Shown here: positions 25,072-34,378 of the stretch, piece by piece
Numbering within the stretch: the first letter of the stretch is position 1
How the letters are laid out: every line of letters starts with the position of its first letter
Assembly: GCA_013112635.1 (NCBI GenBank)
Contig: JABFGF010000004.1
Coordinates: forward strand, 186,001 to 250,000
DNA length: 64,000 nucleotides
DNA from: Calditrichota bacterium
GTDB taxonomy: Bacteria; Calditrichota; Calditrichia; Calditrichales; J004
Direction of reading: 5' to 3'
Made by a program: the position numbers and the translations under genes
The notes under the pieces: model-generated
Seen by the model: only the letters and a program-made list of their open reading frames with translations
Databases searched by the model: none
Told to the model about the DNA's origin: nothing

Positions 25072-26486
25072 ATAAAACACTATCAAAAAACGCAAAAGAT
25101 TTTATTGATGATGACAAAATTCATTCATTACTAAAAAATACCAAAGAAAATCCAAAGCAGGTTAAAAAAATAATTGCCAAAAGTCTTGAGAAAAAAGCGC
25201 TTAATCCGGAAGAAACAGCAATACTTCTTAAAACCGAGTCTCCCGAACTTGTGGAAGAAATATTCGAAGCTGCACGGAAACTAAAGCGAGATGTTTATGG
25301 AAACCGGATTGTATTGTTTGCACCGCTTTACATCGGGAATAATTGTGTTAACGATTGTACCTATTGCTCTTTCCGCAGAAGCAACAAAGAAGCTGTTAGG
25401 AGAACTCTTTCTGAAACTGAAATTGGCGCACAGGTAGAATCTCTTGAGGATAAAGGCCATAAACGCTTGATACTTGTGTATGGCGAACACCCAAAATATA
25501 ATGCGGATTATATCGCCAAATCTGTTAAAGATGTTTATCGCGTAAAAAAAGGTAATGGAGAAATTAGAAGGGTAAATATAAATGCTGCTCCGATGGATAT
25601 TGAAGGTTTCAAAAAAATTAAAGAGGCCGGCATTGGAACTTACCAGATTTTTATGGAAACCTATCACCATGAAACTTACCAAAAAGTACATCCGGAAAAT
25701 ACTTTTAAAGGTGACTATCTCTGGCGGCTTGATGGATTAAACCGTGCCAATGAAGCAGGATTGGATGATGTAGGAATTGGCGCGTTATTTGGTTTATATG
25801 ATTGGCGTTTTGAAGTTTTAGCAATGATCCATCATTCCCAATTTCTTGAAAAGCAATATGGCTGCGGACCACACACAATTAGTTTTCCACGGTTAAAACC
25901 CGGGTTGGGAATTGAGTATGATGAAAAATACCTGGTTAATGATTATAACTTTAAACGGTTAGTCGCCATTCTTCGTTTAGCTGTGCCATATGCCGGCATG
26001 ATATTAACCGCCCGTGAAAGCGCTGAGTTACGAAAAGAAATTCTTGGTTTTGGTGTTTCTCAAATCGATGCGGGAAGCAGGATCGAACTGGGAGGATATA
26101 CAGAAATTGGAGACGCCCAGGTACAGTCATCTGAGAAAGAACAATTTTTATTATCAGATTTACGCCCCCTGGATGAAGTAATAAAACAACTTCTTGATGA
26201 TGATTATATCCCCAGCTTTTGCACCTCATGCTACAGGCAGGGACGAACCGGAGAACAGTTTATGGAGTTTGCAATTCCCGGGTTTATAGAGCGATTGTGT
26301 ACGCCAAACGGGCTGATAACTTTACAGGAATATTTATATGATTATTCCTCTGAAGAAACAAAAGAATCCGGAAAAAAACTAATTCAAAGACAACTATCAA
26401 ACATGCCCGATTCGAAAATGAAAACACGTGTTGTTGAGAGGCTGAATAAAATCGAGCATTCAAATGAGCGGGATTTTTACTTTTAG
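25062..26486 (+). CDS. hydG: [FeFe] hydrogenase maturase HydG (tyrosine lyase)
   Basis: The 474-residue protein has the radical-SAM motif CVNDCTYCSFRR and the HydG-specific C-terminal cluster Cys set: CTSC followed about 22 residues later by ERLCTPN. HydG cleaves tyrosine to supply CO and CN ligands as an Fe(CO)2CN synthon for the H-cluster. It overlaps hydE by 10 nt and is followed 23 nt later by hydF. All cluster Cys residues are present. Confidence 0.95.
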   Translation: MYLDKTLSKNAKDFIDDDKIHSLLKNTKENPKQVKKIIAKSLEKKALNPEETAILLKTESPELVEEIFEAARKLKRDVYGNRIVLFAPLYIGNNCVNDCTYCSFRRSNKEAVRRTLSETEIGAQVESLEDKGHKRLILVYGEHPKYNADYIAKSVKDVYRVKKGNGEIRRVNINAAPMDIEGFKKIKEAGIGTYQIFMETYHHETYQKVHPENTFKGDYLWRLDGLNRANEAGLDDVGIGALFGLYDWRFEVLAMIHHSQFLEKQYGCGPHTISFPRLKPGLGIEYDEKYLVNDYNFKRLVAILRLAVPYAGMILTARESAELRKEILGFGVSQIDAGSRIELGGYTEIGDAQVQSSEKEQFLLSDLRPLDEVIKQLLDDDYIPSFCTSCYRQGRTGEQFMEFAIPGFIERLCTPNGLITLQEYLYDYSSEETKESGKKLIQRQLSNMPDSKMKTRVVERLNKIEHSNERDFYF

Positions 26487-26509
26487 AAATTGAAAAAAAG
26501 AGCACAAAC

Positions 26510-27757
26510 ATGAAAAAAACACCAAAAGGAATGCGTCTTCATATTGGGATTTATGGCAGGCGTAATGTTGGAAAATCATCTTTGGTAAATGCGATAACCA
26601 GGCAACAGGTTTCAATAGTTTCAGACGTTGCCGGCACCACCACTGACCCGGTAGAAAAGCCAATGGAAATGTTACCCATTGGCCCGGTTTTATTTATCGA
26701 TACGGCAGGGATTGATGATGAAGGAGACTTGGGGAAAAAACGTATTCAAAAAAGTCGCAAAGCAATGGAGCGCACGGATATTGCCATAATTGTTTCAACT
26801 GCTGATTTATGGGAAGATTTTGAGCAAAACCTGATTAACGAATTTTCCAGACTAAAAATTACGGTTATCGTTGTTTTCAATAAAGTTGATATTTTATCTC
26901 CAAGAGCGGACCAATTGGATTCAATTTCAAAGCAGGGTATTTCAGTTGTTCAATCCATAGCTTTTAAAGCGGTGGGGATTAATGAATTGCGCGATGTGCT
27001 GATCGCTAATGTGCCTGATTATTTTTTGAAATCTCCATCCGTTACAGCCAATCTTGTACCACCTGGAGAAATGGCATTGCTGGTGGTTCCAATCGATTAT
27101 GAAGCGCCCAAAGGTAGATTAATTCTGCCACAGGTTCAGGTGCTTAGAGATTTACTGGATAATGACGCTTATAGCATGGTTGTAAAGGAAACAGGATTAG
27201 TGCAGGCATTGAACAACCTGAAAAAACCACCTGCGCTGGTAATTACAGATTCCCAGTCATTTAAAGAAGTAGGCAGAGATACGCCAGTAGAAATTCCGTT
27301 AACATCTTTTTCTATTTTGTTTGCACGCCTAAAAGGCGACTTAAAAGAATTTGTAAAAGGCGCGTTATCGATTGGAAAATTAATTCCCGGTGACAATATC
27401 CTTATTGCTGAGTCTTGCAGTCACCACCCCATAAAAGGTGATATAGGACGTGAAAAAATTCCACTTTGGCTGGACAAATATGTTGGTGGAAAACTTAACT
27501 ATTCAACGGTTCAGGGACATGATTTCCCAGAAGATTTGAGTAAATACAAGCTTGTTGTTCAATGCGGATCGTGCACTTTCAATCCCAGATTATTGAAAAC
27601 ACGATTAAATATTTGCAGGAGCGCAAATGTCCCGATAACAAATTATGGCGTTGCAATTGCGTTTATGCATGGTATTTTCGAAAGAGCATTAGCACCATTT
27701 GATGAGGTAAAAGGAATCCTGGAAGAAAACCGAAAAGAAGCTTTGCTGGCGGGATAA
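26510..27757 (+). CDS. hydF: [FeFe] hydrogenase maturation GTPase HydF
   Basis: 415 residues. The N-terminal GTPase has the P-loop GRRNVGKSS, switch VAGTTTDPV, DTAGIDDEG and NKVD. The dimerisation and [4Fe-4S] domains follow. The cluster motif is usually C-x-H-x(44-53)-H-C-x2-C; here it reads CSHH ... VVQCGSC, so the second His is replaced by Gln while all three Cys remain. HydF is the scaffold that carries the di-iron precursor to HydA. It ends the hyd unit and is convergent with a YqaA-like gene 7 nt away. Confidence 0.94.
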   Translation: MKKTPKGMRLHIGIYGRRNVGKSSLVNAITRQQVSIVSDVAGTTTDPVEKPMEMLPIGPVLFIDTAGIDDEGDLGKKRIQKSRKAMERTDIAIIVSTADLWEDFEQNLINEFSRLKITVIVVFNKVDILSPRADQLDSISKQGISVVQSIAFKAVGINELRDVLIANVPDYFLKSPSVTANLVPPGEMALLVVPIDYEAPKGRLILPQVQVLRDLLDNDAYSMVVKETGLVQALNNLKKPPALVITDSQSFKEVGRDTPVEIPLTSFSILFARLKGDLKEFVKGALSIGKLIPGDNILIAESCSHHPIKGDIGREKIPLWLDKYVGGKLNYSTVQGHDFPEDLSKYKLVVQCGSCTFNPRLLKTRLNICRSANVPITNYGVAIAFMHGIFERALAPFDEVKGILEENRKEALLAG

Positions 27758-27764
27758 TTTTTAT

Positions 27765-28214
27765 TTAAACAAAAAAGTAAATAAGAGCATAGTAGCGGGC
27801 AATTCTTAAAGTAAAAACTATTATCGAAAACAAGAGAAAATTCCAGCGCAGGACTCCGGCAACAATTGTTATGGGATCACCAATTATTGGTAACCATGAA
27901 AGCAGCAAAGACCACCAGCCATATTTATGAGCAATCTCATAAGCCTTTTGTGTGCTTTTATTAATCTTTTTATCCAACCACTTTTGCCCAACCAAAAGGC
28001 CAATAAAATAATTAATAACTGTTCCCAGAATATTTCCCAGGCTGGCCCAAATTAAAACCGGAATTGATTTCATTTCCAGAAGCAACGCGCCTGCAACAGC
28101 ACCTTCGGAGCTAACAGGAATTATAGTAGCTGCCATCAGACAAAAAAGAAATAAACCAAAGTAACCGTAGTCTTCAACAAAATTCATTGGCAAGCTTAAA
28201 GAATCAAAAATCAA
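27765..28214 (-). CDS. YqaA-like small DedA/VTT membrane protein
   Basis: A 149-residue membrane protein with four or five helices and conserved polar residues in the SNARE-associated (VTT) fold: IPVSSEGAVAGALL near the N-terminus and GWWSLLLSWLPIIGDPITIVAGVLR in the middle. DedA/VTT proteins act in lipid or undecaprenyl-phosphate transport. The start may be the internal Met of MNFVEDYGYFGLF. It is a single leftward gene between hydF and an arsC-like gene. Confidence 0.75.
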   Translation of the reverse strand: MIFDSLSLPMNFVEDYGYFGLFLFCLMAATIIPVSSEGAVAGALLLEMKSIPVLIWASLGNILGTVINYFIGLLVGQKWLDKKINKSTQKAYEIAHKYGWWSLLLSWLPIIGDPITIVAGVLRWNFLLFSIIVFTLRIARYYALIYFFV

Positions 28215-28351
28215 GAAACAAGATTCTGTAAAACAAGAATAAAAAGGGACTAATAAAAGCAGGAAGTAATAAATCTAAATAAAGAACATTTTTAACTTTT
28301 TATGATCTTGGCTAACTTGGTTTTCATTACAACTATAAATTTGGAGGAAAA

Positions 28352-28702
28352 TTGAAAAACAAAATATATCATAATCCCCGCTGCAGTAAAAGCCGGCAAA
28401 CTTTACAATTGATGAATGATAACAATGCCGAAGTTGAAATCGTTGAGTATTTAAAAACTCCTCCAACTGCCGAAGAGATTCTAACACTTTGTAAGCAAAT
28501 TCGTATAGCTCCAAAGGATCTTGTTAGGATGAAAGAACCAATCTTGAAAGAACTAGGTTTCTCCAAAAAGTCCGAGCTATCCGACAAAGAGTGGTGCAAG
28601 TTGATGTCTGAAAACCCAAAGTTGATCGAGCGACCGATTGTTGTTTATAATGGAAAAGTTGTATTAGGCAGGCCGCCAGAAAAAGTGTTGGATATTATTT
28701 AG
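28352..28702 (+). CDS. ArsC/Spx-family reductase (arsenate reductase-like)
   Basis: The 116-residue thioredoxin-fold protein has the ArsC active-site loop NPRCSKSRQTL with a single catalytic Cys. Further down it has LKTPP, LVRMKEP, LIERPIVV and LGRPPEKV, which give the conserved Arg residues of glutaredoxin-linked arsenate reductases. The start is TTG with GGAGGA upstream. It is not next to arsRM (16 kb away), so an arsenic role is plausible but not proven; related YffB proteins have unknown function. A terminator follows. Confidence 0.82.
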   Translation: MKNKIYHNPRCSKSRQTLQLMNDNNAEVEIVEYLKTPPTAEEILTLCKQIRIAPKDLVRMKEPILKELGFSKKSELSDKEWCKLMSENPKLIERPIVVYNGKVVLGRPPEKVLDII

Positions 28703-28738
28703 CATTTCCGCTGATTTTTATACTTTATTTATGACTTA

Positions 28739-28775
28739 TATGTCTTTTATTATTTGATGGAAGACATATTTTTTT
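28739..28775 (+). terminator. Intrinsic terminator after the arsC-like gene
   Basis: Stem TATGTCTT / AAGACATA with a 14-nt loop, followed directly by seven T residues. It separates the arsC-like gene from trpR. Confidence 0.7.
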
Positions 28776-28783
28776 ATAGCTTT

Positions 28784-28801
28784 GTTTCTATATATAGAAA
28801 C
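28784..28801. promoter_or_regulatory. Perfect palindrome at the trpR start (candidate TrpR operator)
   Basis: GTTTCTATATATAGAAAC is an 18-bp perfect palindrome ending 7 bp before the trpR start codon. Half-sites CTA/TAG resemble the inner part of classical trp operators (which have CTAG cores). Its location would allow direct autorepression of trpR-trpB. Assignment is inferred. Confidence 0.55.
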
Positions 28802-28808
28802 ATGAATT

Positions 28809-29087
28809 ATGAAAAACAATATAAAACAAATTTGTGATTTATTAGCCGAGACAAATGATTCAAGTAAAATAAATCATTTATTAGAAAGCTTTTTTACCCC
28901 CGCCGAATTAGCTGATCTTGATTCCAGATGGGAAATATTAAAACGATTGAATAAAGGTGAAACACAACGGAAAATAGCTAAAGACCTGCATCTGGGGTTA
29001 TGCAAAATTACACGTGGATCGAAAGAATTGAAGAAACCCAACTCTATTTTAAAAAAAATAATTACCAAAATAGAAAAAGAAAACTAG
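28809..29087 (+). CDS. trpR: TrpR-family repressor
   Basis: A 92-residue all-helical protein. The segment [20 protein letters not shown] followed by [29 protein letters not shown] matches the Trp repressor, including the helix-turn-helix and the signature ITRGS. In TrpR the bound tryptophan orients these helices for operator binding. It lies 31 nt before a TrpB2-type gene and just after an 18-bp palindrome, which suggests tryptophan-controlled autoregulation. The alternative is a YerC-like TrpR relative with another ligand. Confidence 0.82.
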   Translation: MKNNIKQICDLLAETNDSSKINHLLESFFTPAELADLDSRWEILKRLNKGETQRKIAKDLHLGLCKITRGSKELKKPNSILKKIITKIEKEN

Positions 29088-29118
29088 TCAAAATAATATT
29101 TACATAGGAGACACCAAC

Positions 29119-30486
29119 ATGGCTGTTAAAGTATTTTTAACCGAAGATGAAATGCCAAAGCAATGGTATAACCTTGCTCCAGATTTACCCACACCTATGC
29201 AACCGCCATTAGGACCTGATGGAAACCCTATCGGACCGGAAATGCTGGCACCGGTTTTCCCGATGAACCTGATTGAGCAGGAAGTTAGTGCAGAACGCTG
29301 GATTGATATTCCCGAAGAAGTTAGGGAATTGCTCTTCAAATGGAGGCCTTCTCCATTGCACAGGGCCGTTTCATTAGAAAAAGCTTTAGGCACACCGGCA
29401 CGAATTTATTACAAAAATGAAAGTGTTTCGCCGGCAGGGAGCCATAAACCAAACACAGCAATTCCTCAGGCTTGGTATAATAAACAGTTTGGCATAGAGA
29501 AGCTAACCACGGAAACCGGGGCCGGCCAATGGGGAAGTGCTCTTTCATTTGCCTGTTCGCTGGTTGGGCTTGAATGTAAAGTATTTATGGTACGAATTAG
29601 CTTTGACCAAAAACCAATGCGTAAACTGATGATGGAAACCTGGAATGGAACATGTATTCCAAGCCCAAGTGACCAAACTGAAATCGGCAAAAAATTTCTT
29701 GCTGAAGACCCCAATACACCAGGCAGTCTTGGAATTGCTATAAGTGAGGCCGTTGAAGCGGCAGTAACTGATCCGACAGGAAAATCGCGCTATTCTCTTG
29801 GCAGTGTATTAAACCATGTAATGCTGCATCAAACCATAATTGGTCTTGAAACAAAGAAACAGTTAGCCAAGATCAACGAAAAAAATGTTGATGTTGTAAT
29901 TGGCTGCGCAGGTGGCGGCAGTAATTTTGCCGGTCTGGCCTTCCCTTTTGTAAATGATAAAATAAATGGCGCAAATATCGATATTATCCCAGTAGAGCCT
30001 GCATCTTGCCCAACGATGACAAAAGCACCATTTGCTTATGATTTTGGTGATACCGGCCAGATGACTCCACTGATGCCGATGCATTCATTGGGTCATAAAT
30101 TTATTCCACCTCCAATCCATGCCGGTGGTTTACGTTATCATGGTATGGCGCCATTAGTTAGTGCGGCTATAAATGATGGATTATTAAATCCAACTTCTAT
30201 CGGCCAGGTAGAATGTTATAAAGCTGCTGTACAGTTTGCCCGTACCGAAGGGATTATTGTTGCTCCTGAAACCAGCCATGCAGTCGCATCTGCAATCCGT
30301 GAAGCAAATAAAGCCAAAGAAGAAGGAAAAGAAAAAGTTATCGTATTTGGATTAAGCGGACATGGATTAATGGATTTACTTGGTTACGAAAAACATTTCA
30401 CCGATGATTTGGATCATCATGCAATGTCCGATGAAGAATTAGCAGAGTCAATTAAATGCATGGATGGCTTGCCAAAACCGAAGTAG
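29119..30486 (+). CDS. Tryptophan synthase beta chain-like protein (TrpB2 type)
   Basis: 455 residues, about 55 longer than classical TrpB, with the N-terminal extension of the TrpB2 class ([18 protein letters not shown], then [27 protein letters not shown]). The PLP lysine lies in AGSHKPNTA and the phosphate loop is [11 protein letters not shown]. The enzyme makes tryptophan from indole and serine; TrpB2 forms work without tight TrpA binding and may salvage indole. The start follows TAGGAGA. No trpA or other trp genes are in the window; TrpR precedes it. Confidence 0.9.
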   Translation: MAVKVFLTEDEMPKQWYNLAPDLPTPMQPPLGPDGNPIGPEMLAPVFPMNLIEQEVSAERWIDIPEEVRELLFKWRPSPLHRAVSLEKALGTPARIYYKNESVSPAGSHKPNTAIPQAWYNKQFGIEKLTTETGAGQWGSALSFACSLVGLECKVFMVRISFDQKPMRKLMMETWNGTCIPSPSDQTEIGKKFLAEDPNTPGSLGIAISEAVEAAVTDPTGKSRYSLGSVLNHVMLHQTIIGLETKKQLAKINEKNVDVVIGCAGGGSNFAGLAFPFVNDKINGANIDIIPVEPASCPTMTKAPFAYDFGDTGQMTPLMPMHSLGHKFIPPPIHAGGLRYHGMAPLVSAAINDGLLNPTSIGQVECYKAAVQFARTEGIIVAPETSHAVASAIREANKAKEEGKEKVIVFGLSGHGLMDLLGYEKHFTDDLDHHAMSDEELAESIKCMDGLPKPK

Positions 30487-30521
30487 CTTCGACAAGCTCA
30501 GCTACATATTTCGCTTAAAAA

Positions 30522-30547
30522 AAAAGGCCATCGTATGATGGCCTTTT
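30522..30547. terminator. Bidirectional intrinsic terminator
   Basis: Stem AAAAGGCCATC / GATGGCCTTTT with loop GTAT lies between the convergent trpB-like and CbcL-like genes. A-rich and T-rich arms give a tail on both strands. Confidence 0.85.
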
Positions 30548-30562
30548 CTGTTTCTCTTAAGT

Positions 30563-32491
30563 TTATAGTCTGGTACCGTCCAGCTTGTCATTCTTTAGAA
30601 GTTCTTCATATTCTTGCGGATGGTGATGTTTTAAATCTTCAAGAGACATTTTACCGTCAGTCCAGGTAACATCCATCGGATATTTTTCCGGATGATAAAC
30701 AACAAAGAACCAATGCCAGACAATTATAGCCAATGTAGCAAGCCAGGCTTCTAAGTAGTGAACAACTTCTGAAGCTTCAAATACCCACGACGGTAAGTAC
30801 TTCATAAAAAATTCCGGGAACCACAATACAAAACCCGTTGCTACCATAACAAACGTTCCCCAAATTAGCGCAAGATATTCCGCTTTTTCAGTATAATCAA
30901 AACGCCCGCTTTTTGGTTTTTCTTTTGATAGTCTTAGATAAAACTTCATATTTTTAATGAAGTCAGTAACATCTTCAATCTTTGGCATCAATGACATAAT
31001 TTCTTTTCTGCCGTTTCTACTAAAGATGAAATAACCGGCTTGAATAGTTGAAGCAGTAATCATCACAATAGCAGCAACCCTGTGCGTAGTTGAACGAATC
31101 GCCTCATCCATTCCCATCCAGGTAATTAACTGCACCCAGCCAGCATCGGGAAATTTTAAAGCAAAGCCTGTAATTACAAGAGCAAAAAAGCTGGTTAACA
31201 AAGCTAAATGTTGATAAACTTCCCACGGCCTAAAACGCTGGTAGGTAGGTTTTAAAATGTGGGCTCTGCGCTTTCTTACAACATGGTAAATGTAAATGAT
31301 CGTGTTATGTATAACCATTCCTCCAATAACAACAATTATCATCCAAATGTAAATTTCATTTAAATAATACGCGACTGGGTTTCGAGCCTGCTGTTCGATA
31401 GGATGCATATCAATTTTAACAAAATCTTCGGAAATATTTTCATGGCATTCGCCACATGTGTTTTCCAAGTTTGAGATATGAACACTTGACTCAGGGTTTC
31501 GTGAACTTTTTATGGCATGGACTTCATGGCAACTTGTGCAAGTCGCGGCATCATCAGAACCGCGCAAAACTGAAAGACCGTGATAACTACGTAAATATGA
31601 TTCCATACGGTTGGGATCAAGCCCAAAACGGCCCATCATTACTTCAGATGCGTGACAACCCTGGCATATTTGTGATGATTGGTTAAATTTGTTTGTTAAA
31701 GCATCCTCATCTTTTGCAGATGCAATACTATGTTCACCGTGGCAATCGTTACATCCGGGAGATTCAGAATGTCCTCGTTTTTTGCCCTGCCAATGGATGC
31801 TTTCAGAATATTCTTTGTATTCTTCTTCATGACATGTTCCACATGTTTTTGGCAAATTTATTTCCGAAGTCAGACACTCAGGATCAGTCTTCAACATTAT
31901 TTTATGCGCACCATGACAGCTAATACATGTTGGAGCATCACCATCAGGATCTTCCAGTAAGTTTTTATTATGTACACTTTCATGATACATTCCAACCGGG
32001 CCATCTCCTTTAATATTCAGGTAAGCAAGTACCTCGGGTTTGGAGTGACAATCGGAACACATTTTCTCAATGTTCATTCTGTGTGAAGGTGAATTTTCAT
32101 CATCGTAAGCTAAAATGTTATGCTTACCATGGCAATCAACACAATTCGCTGCATATAAACCATTGTCTTCATTTGTCAAAGCATGAGCACTTAAATCATA
32201 GTCAGCCTGGGCATCATCGTGGCACTCTGCACAATTAACTTTTTCCAATGTTTCTGCATGTTCCTCATCAAAGTCTTCCAAATCCATATGGCATTCTACA
32301 CAATCCATATCACCATGGATAGATTGTTCAAAATCCCCTGGTTCAACATGAAGTGAAATTTCTAATGAGTCATTTATTTCTTTTGTCATTTCAGGATCAT
32401 CGTGGCAATCATAGCATGCGTCATTGTCCTGCCCAATTAGCAAACTGTTCAACAAGAATAGTAAGAATGTAAGTGTAAATATGAATTTCAT
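30563..32491 (-). CDS. Multihaem c / b-type cytochrome fusion (CbcL-like quinol oxidase)
   Basis: 642 residues. After a signal peptide, 11 CxxCH motifs fill residues 26-370. The rest is a membrane domain with four to five helices and conserved His (EVYQHLALL, STTHRVAAI, VVHYLEAWL, IVWHWFFVVYHPEK), a cytochrome b561/FdnI-like di-haem b module. The same order (periplasmic multihaem c, then di-haem b) is found in Geobacter CbcL, which passes electrons from menaquinol to periplasmic cytochromes. It follows the NapC-type gene by about 107 nt on the same strand and probably shares its sigma-54-type promoter. Homology to CbcL is by architecture only. Confidence 0.82.
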   Translation of the reverse strand: MKFIFTLTFLLFLLNSLLIGQDNDACYDCHDDPEMTKEINDSLEISLHVEPGDFEQSIHGDMDCVECHMDLEDFDEEHAETLEKVNCAECHDDAQADYDLSAHALTNEDNGLYAANCVDCHGKHNILAYDDENSPSHRMNIEKMCSDCHSKPEVLAYLNIKGDGPVGMYHESVHNKNLLEDPDGDAPTCISCHGAHKIMLKTDPECLTSEINLPKTCGTCHEEEYKEYSESIHWQGKKRGHSESPGCNDCHGEHSIASAKDEDALTNKFNQSSQICQGCHASEVMMGRFGLDPNRMESYLRSYHGLSVLRGSDDAATCTSCHEVHAIKSSRNPESSVHISNLENTCGECHENISEDFVKIDMHPIEQQARNPVAYYLNEIYIWMIIVVIGGMVIHNTIIYIYHVVRKRRAHILKPTYQRFRPWEVYQHLALLTSFFALVITGFALKFPDAGWVQLITWMGMDEAIRSTTHRVAAIVMITASTIQAGYFIFSRNGRKEIMSLMPKIEDVTDFIKNMKFYLRLSKEKPKSGRFDYTEKAEYLALIWGTFVMVATGFVLWFPEFFMKYLPSWVFEASEVVHYLEAWLATLAIIVWHWFFVVYHPEKYPMDVTWTDGKMSLEDLKHHHPQEYEELLKNDKLDGTRL

Positions 32492-32598
32492 GGTAATTCC
32501 CTAATTAGATAAATAATCCTTAATATAAGAAAATTTTTCCATATTAGTGATTGTTTTCTCATTGTATTTTTTCATTTTCTTTAAAACTAACTTTTACT

Positions 32599-34101
32599 CT
32601 ATGGATCAAGACCTGTATGACATTCAGTGCAGTTGGTGTCCATCCACTCATCTTCTTCTATTTCTCCGCCGGGGTGTCTAAAATCGATAAACCCAGTAAT
32701 AGTTGCCATTTCCAGATCTTCGGGAGGTCCCTGAGCCTTTATTGTATGGCAGATATTGCAATCCCTGCTTATGGCTTTGTCATCTTCACTAACATGCTGA
32801 TCATCATGACACCGGAAACAACCATCAAATTCTAAATGACCAATATGGTTTGGATATGCATCCCATTTTACATTCATTTCCGGGAAAATATTTACAACAA
32901 ATTTGTCCTGTATTCCTTTTACGGCCTGCTTAATCATTTTCATTTTGGATTCTGCAATTTCAGGATAGTCCTCTTCATAAAATTCAATTACAGTCTTTTC
33001 AATATACTGGCGCGCAGAATCCGTTGTTGAAAATTCTTCGGCGCAGATTTGCATGGCAAGCGATTTAATTTCAGGAAGTTCGATTGGAATTATTCCTGCC
33101 GTAATTGCCTCATTTATAAAAAATGCCGGTGGTTTATAACTATGAGCCGGCCGGTTGTGGCAATCCATGCAATCCATTAAGCTAATATCAAATTCCTGAA
33201 TCTGCTCTTCATCAAGTGTATCTTCTTCATTATTATAAATTGTTACATCTCCTGTTTTTAAATTGGTATACCTAACCCAGGAGATGTTCTCTTTCTGTTC
33301 GTGTGTTGATATATATTCTATTTTTACATCCGGATTAATATGCCAGTGGATTCCTTCATCAAAACTCCGTGCAGAAAGTTGTGAACCAAGTTTCATATTA
33401 AGATATATATCCCATTCGCTGTTTTCTTCGTCATTAAGATAGTGGCGTTCCAGCCTTTGTTTATTTGCATAAAATTTTTGTGGCCAATGGCATTGTTCAC
33501 ACGTTTCTCTGGCAGGCCGCAAATTTGCGATTGGTGTTGGAATCGGTTTGGAGTACTCATTTGTTAAAACTGATATTACCTGATGTAACCCTGATATTTT
33601 TGCTTTCACAAACCAATCGGCACCTGCACCAATATGGCATTCTGCACATGCAACCCTTGCATGTGAAGAATGTTGATAAGCATCGTATTCAGGCTTCATA
33701 ACCTCATGGCAAAGTGTGCCACAAAATTCTACTGATTCTGTATAATGAAAAGCCTCATAACTGCCAATGGCCGACAGCAGAAAAAATATGGCTGTACCTA
33801 AGACAAATAGAGTTACAGCATTTCTATGGCGTTTCAAGTTTAAATCAATAAAAGGCAAAGAGTTTTGAGTTTTGGATATTTTTTTCCGGTTTAGTAACAT
33901 TCCGACCGGAATTAAAATCAACCCCAAAATTAAAACCGCAGGTAAAAGCATATAAATGATAATCCCAAGGTATATTGGTTGGCCCGAGAAAAAAGTAGCT
34001 ATCACAAATAGAAATATCATCATGAATAATACAATTATTGCAATCGTTGCCCCTATAAGTGAAATCCAATTCTTTGCCGAGCGCGGTAATTCAAATTTCA
34101 T
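32599..34101 (-). CDS. NapC/NirT-type seven-haem cytochrome (ImcH-like)
   Basis: 500 residues with two N-terminal hydrophobic segments, a third helix before the haem region, and seven haem motifs. The first is CGTLCH (CX3CH); the others are CAECH, CEQCH, CMDCH, CFRCH, CNICH and CTECH. The stretch FCGTLCHEVMKPEYDAYQHSSHARVACAECH is the NapC/NirT quinol-oxidation signature. Geobacter ImcH is also a NapC-type inner-membrane protein with seven haems, so this is a likely menaquinol oxidase feeding periplasmic carriers. AAGGACT precedes the ATG. A strong sigma-54-like promoter lies 95 bp upstream. Confidence 0.85.
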   Translation of the reverse strand: MKFELPRSAKNWISLIGATIAIIVLFMMIFLFVIATFFSGQPIYLGIIIYMLLPAVLILGLILIPVGMLLNRKKISKTQNSLPFIDLNLKRHRNAVTLFVLGTAIFFLLSAIGSYEAFHYTESVEFCGTLCHEVMKPEYDAYQHSSHARVACAECHIGAGADWFVKAKISGLHQVISVLTNEYSKPIPTPIANLRPARETCEQCHWPQKFYANKQRLERHYLNDEENSEWDIYLNMKLGSQLSARSFDEGIHWHINPDVKIEYISTHEQKENISWVRYTNLKTGDVTIYNNEEDTLDEEQIQEFDISLMDCMDCHNRPAHSYKPPAFFINEAITAGIIPIELPEIKSLAMQICAEEFSTTDSARQYIEKTVIEFYEEDYPEIAESKMKMIKQAVKGIQDKFVVNIFPEMNVKWDAYPNHIGHLEFDGCFRCHDDQHVSEDDKAISRDCNICHTIKAQGPPEDLEMATITGFIDFRHPGGEIEEDEWMDTNCTECHTGLDP

Positions 34102-34195
34102 GATGAGTCCTTAAAAGTTTGTTTTTTCATTTGTCGTTAGAAATATTTTTAAACAATATAAATAATTTACTATTTTGATTTTTACATTGTGTATC

Positions 34196-34211
34196 GGCAA
34201 TTCCCATGCCA
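34196..34211 (-). promoter_or_regulatory. Sigma-54 (-24/-12) promoter candidate A
   Basis: Minus-strand TGGCATGGGAATTGCC matches the TGGCAC-N5-TTGC consensus with the required GG-N10-GC spacing. Predicted start near 34186 gives an 85-nt leader to the ImcH-like gene. A dyad TTGTG-CAT-CACAA lies just upstream (34231-34243). Confidence 0.75.
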
Positions 34212-34378
34212 CTTTTATATTGTGCATCACAAAGACACAAAGCTTCCTGGAATTAAAATTCTTATTTTTCATTTATTGAAACTAATATTTGATCGATAAA
34301 GTAGAATTATAAATTTGAAATGAGAAATTTATCTAATTAACTTTGCGACTTAATAGTTTGTTAAACCAGGAGATTAAT

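Noticed and set aside
30483-30505. GTAGCT...AGCTAC inverted repeat with TTCGACAAGCTCAG after the trpB-like gene
   Set aside because: It resembles a common short intergenic repeat, but one copy with weak pairing is not enough to call an element; the real terminator follows at 30522.
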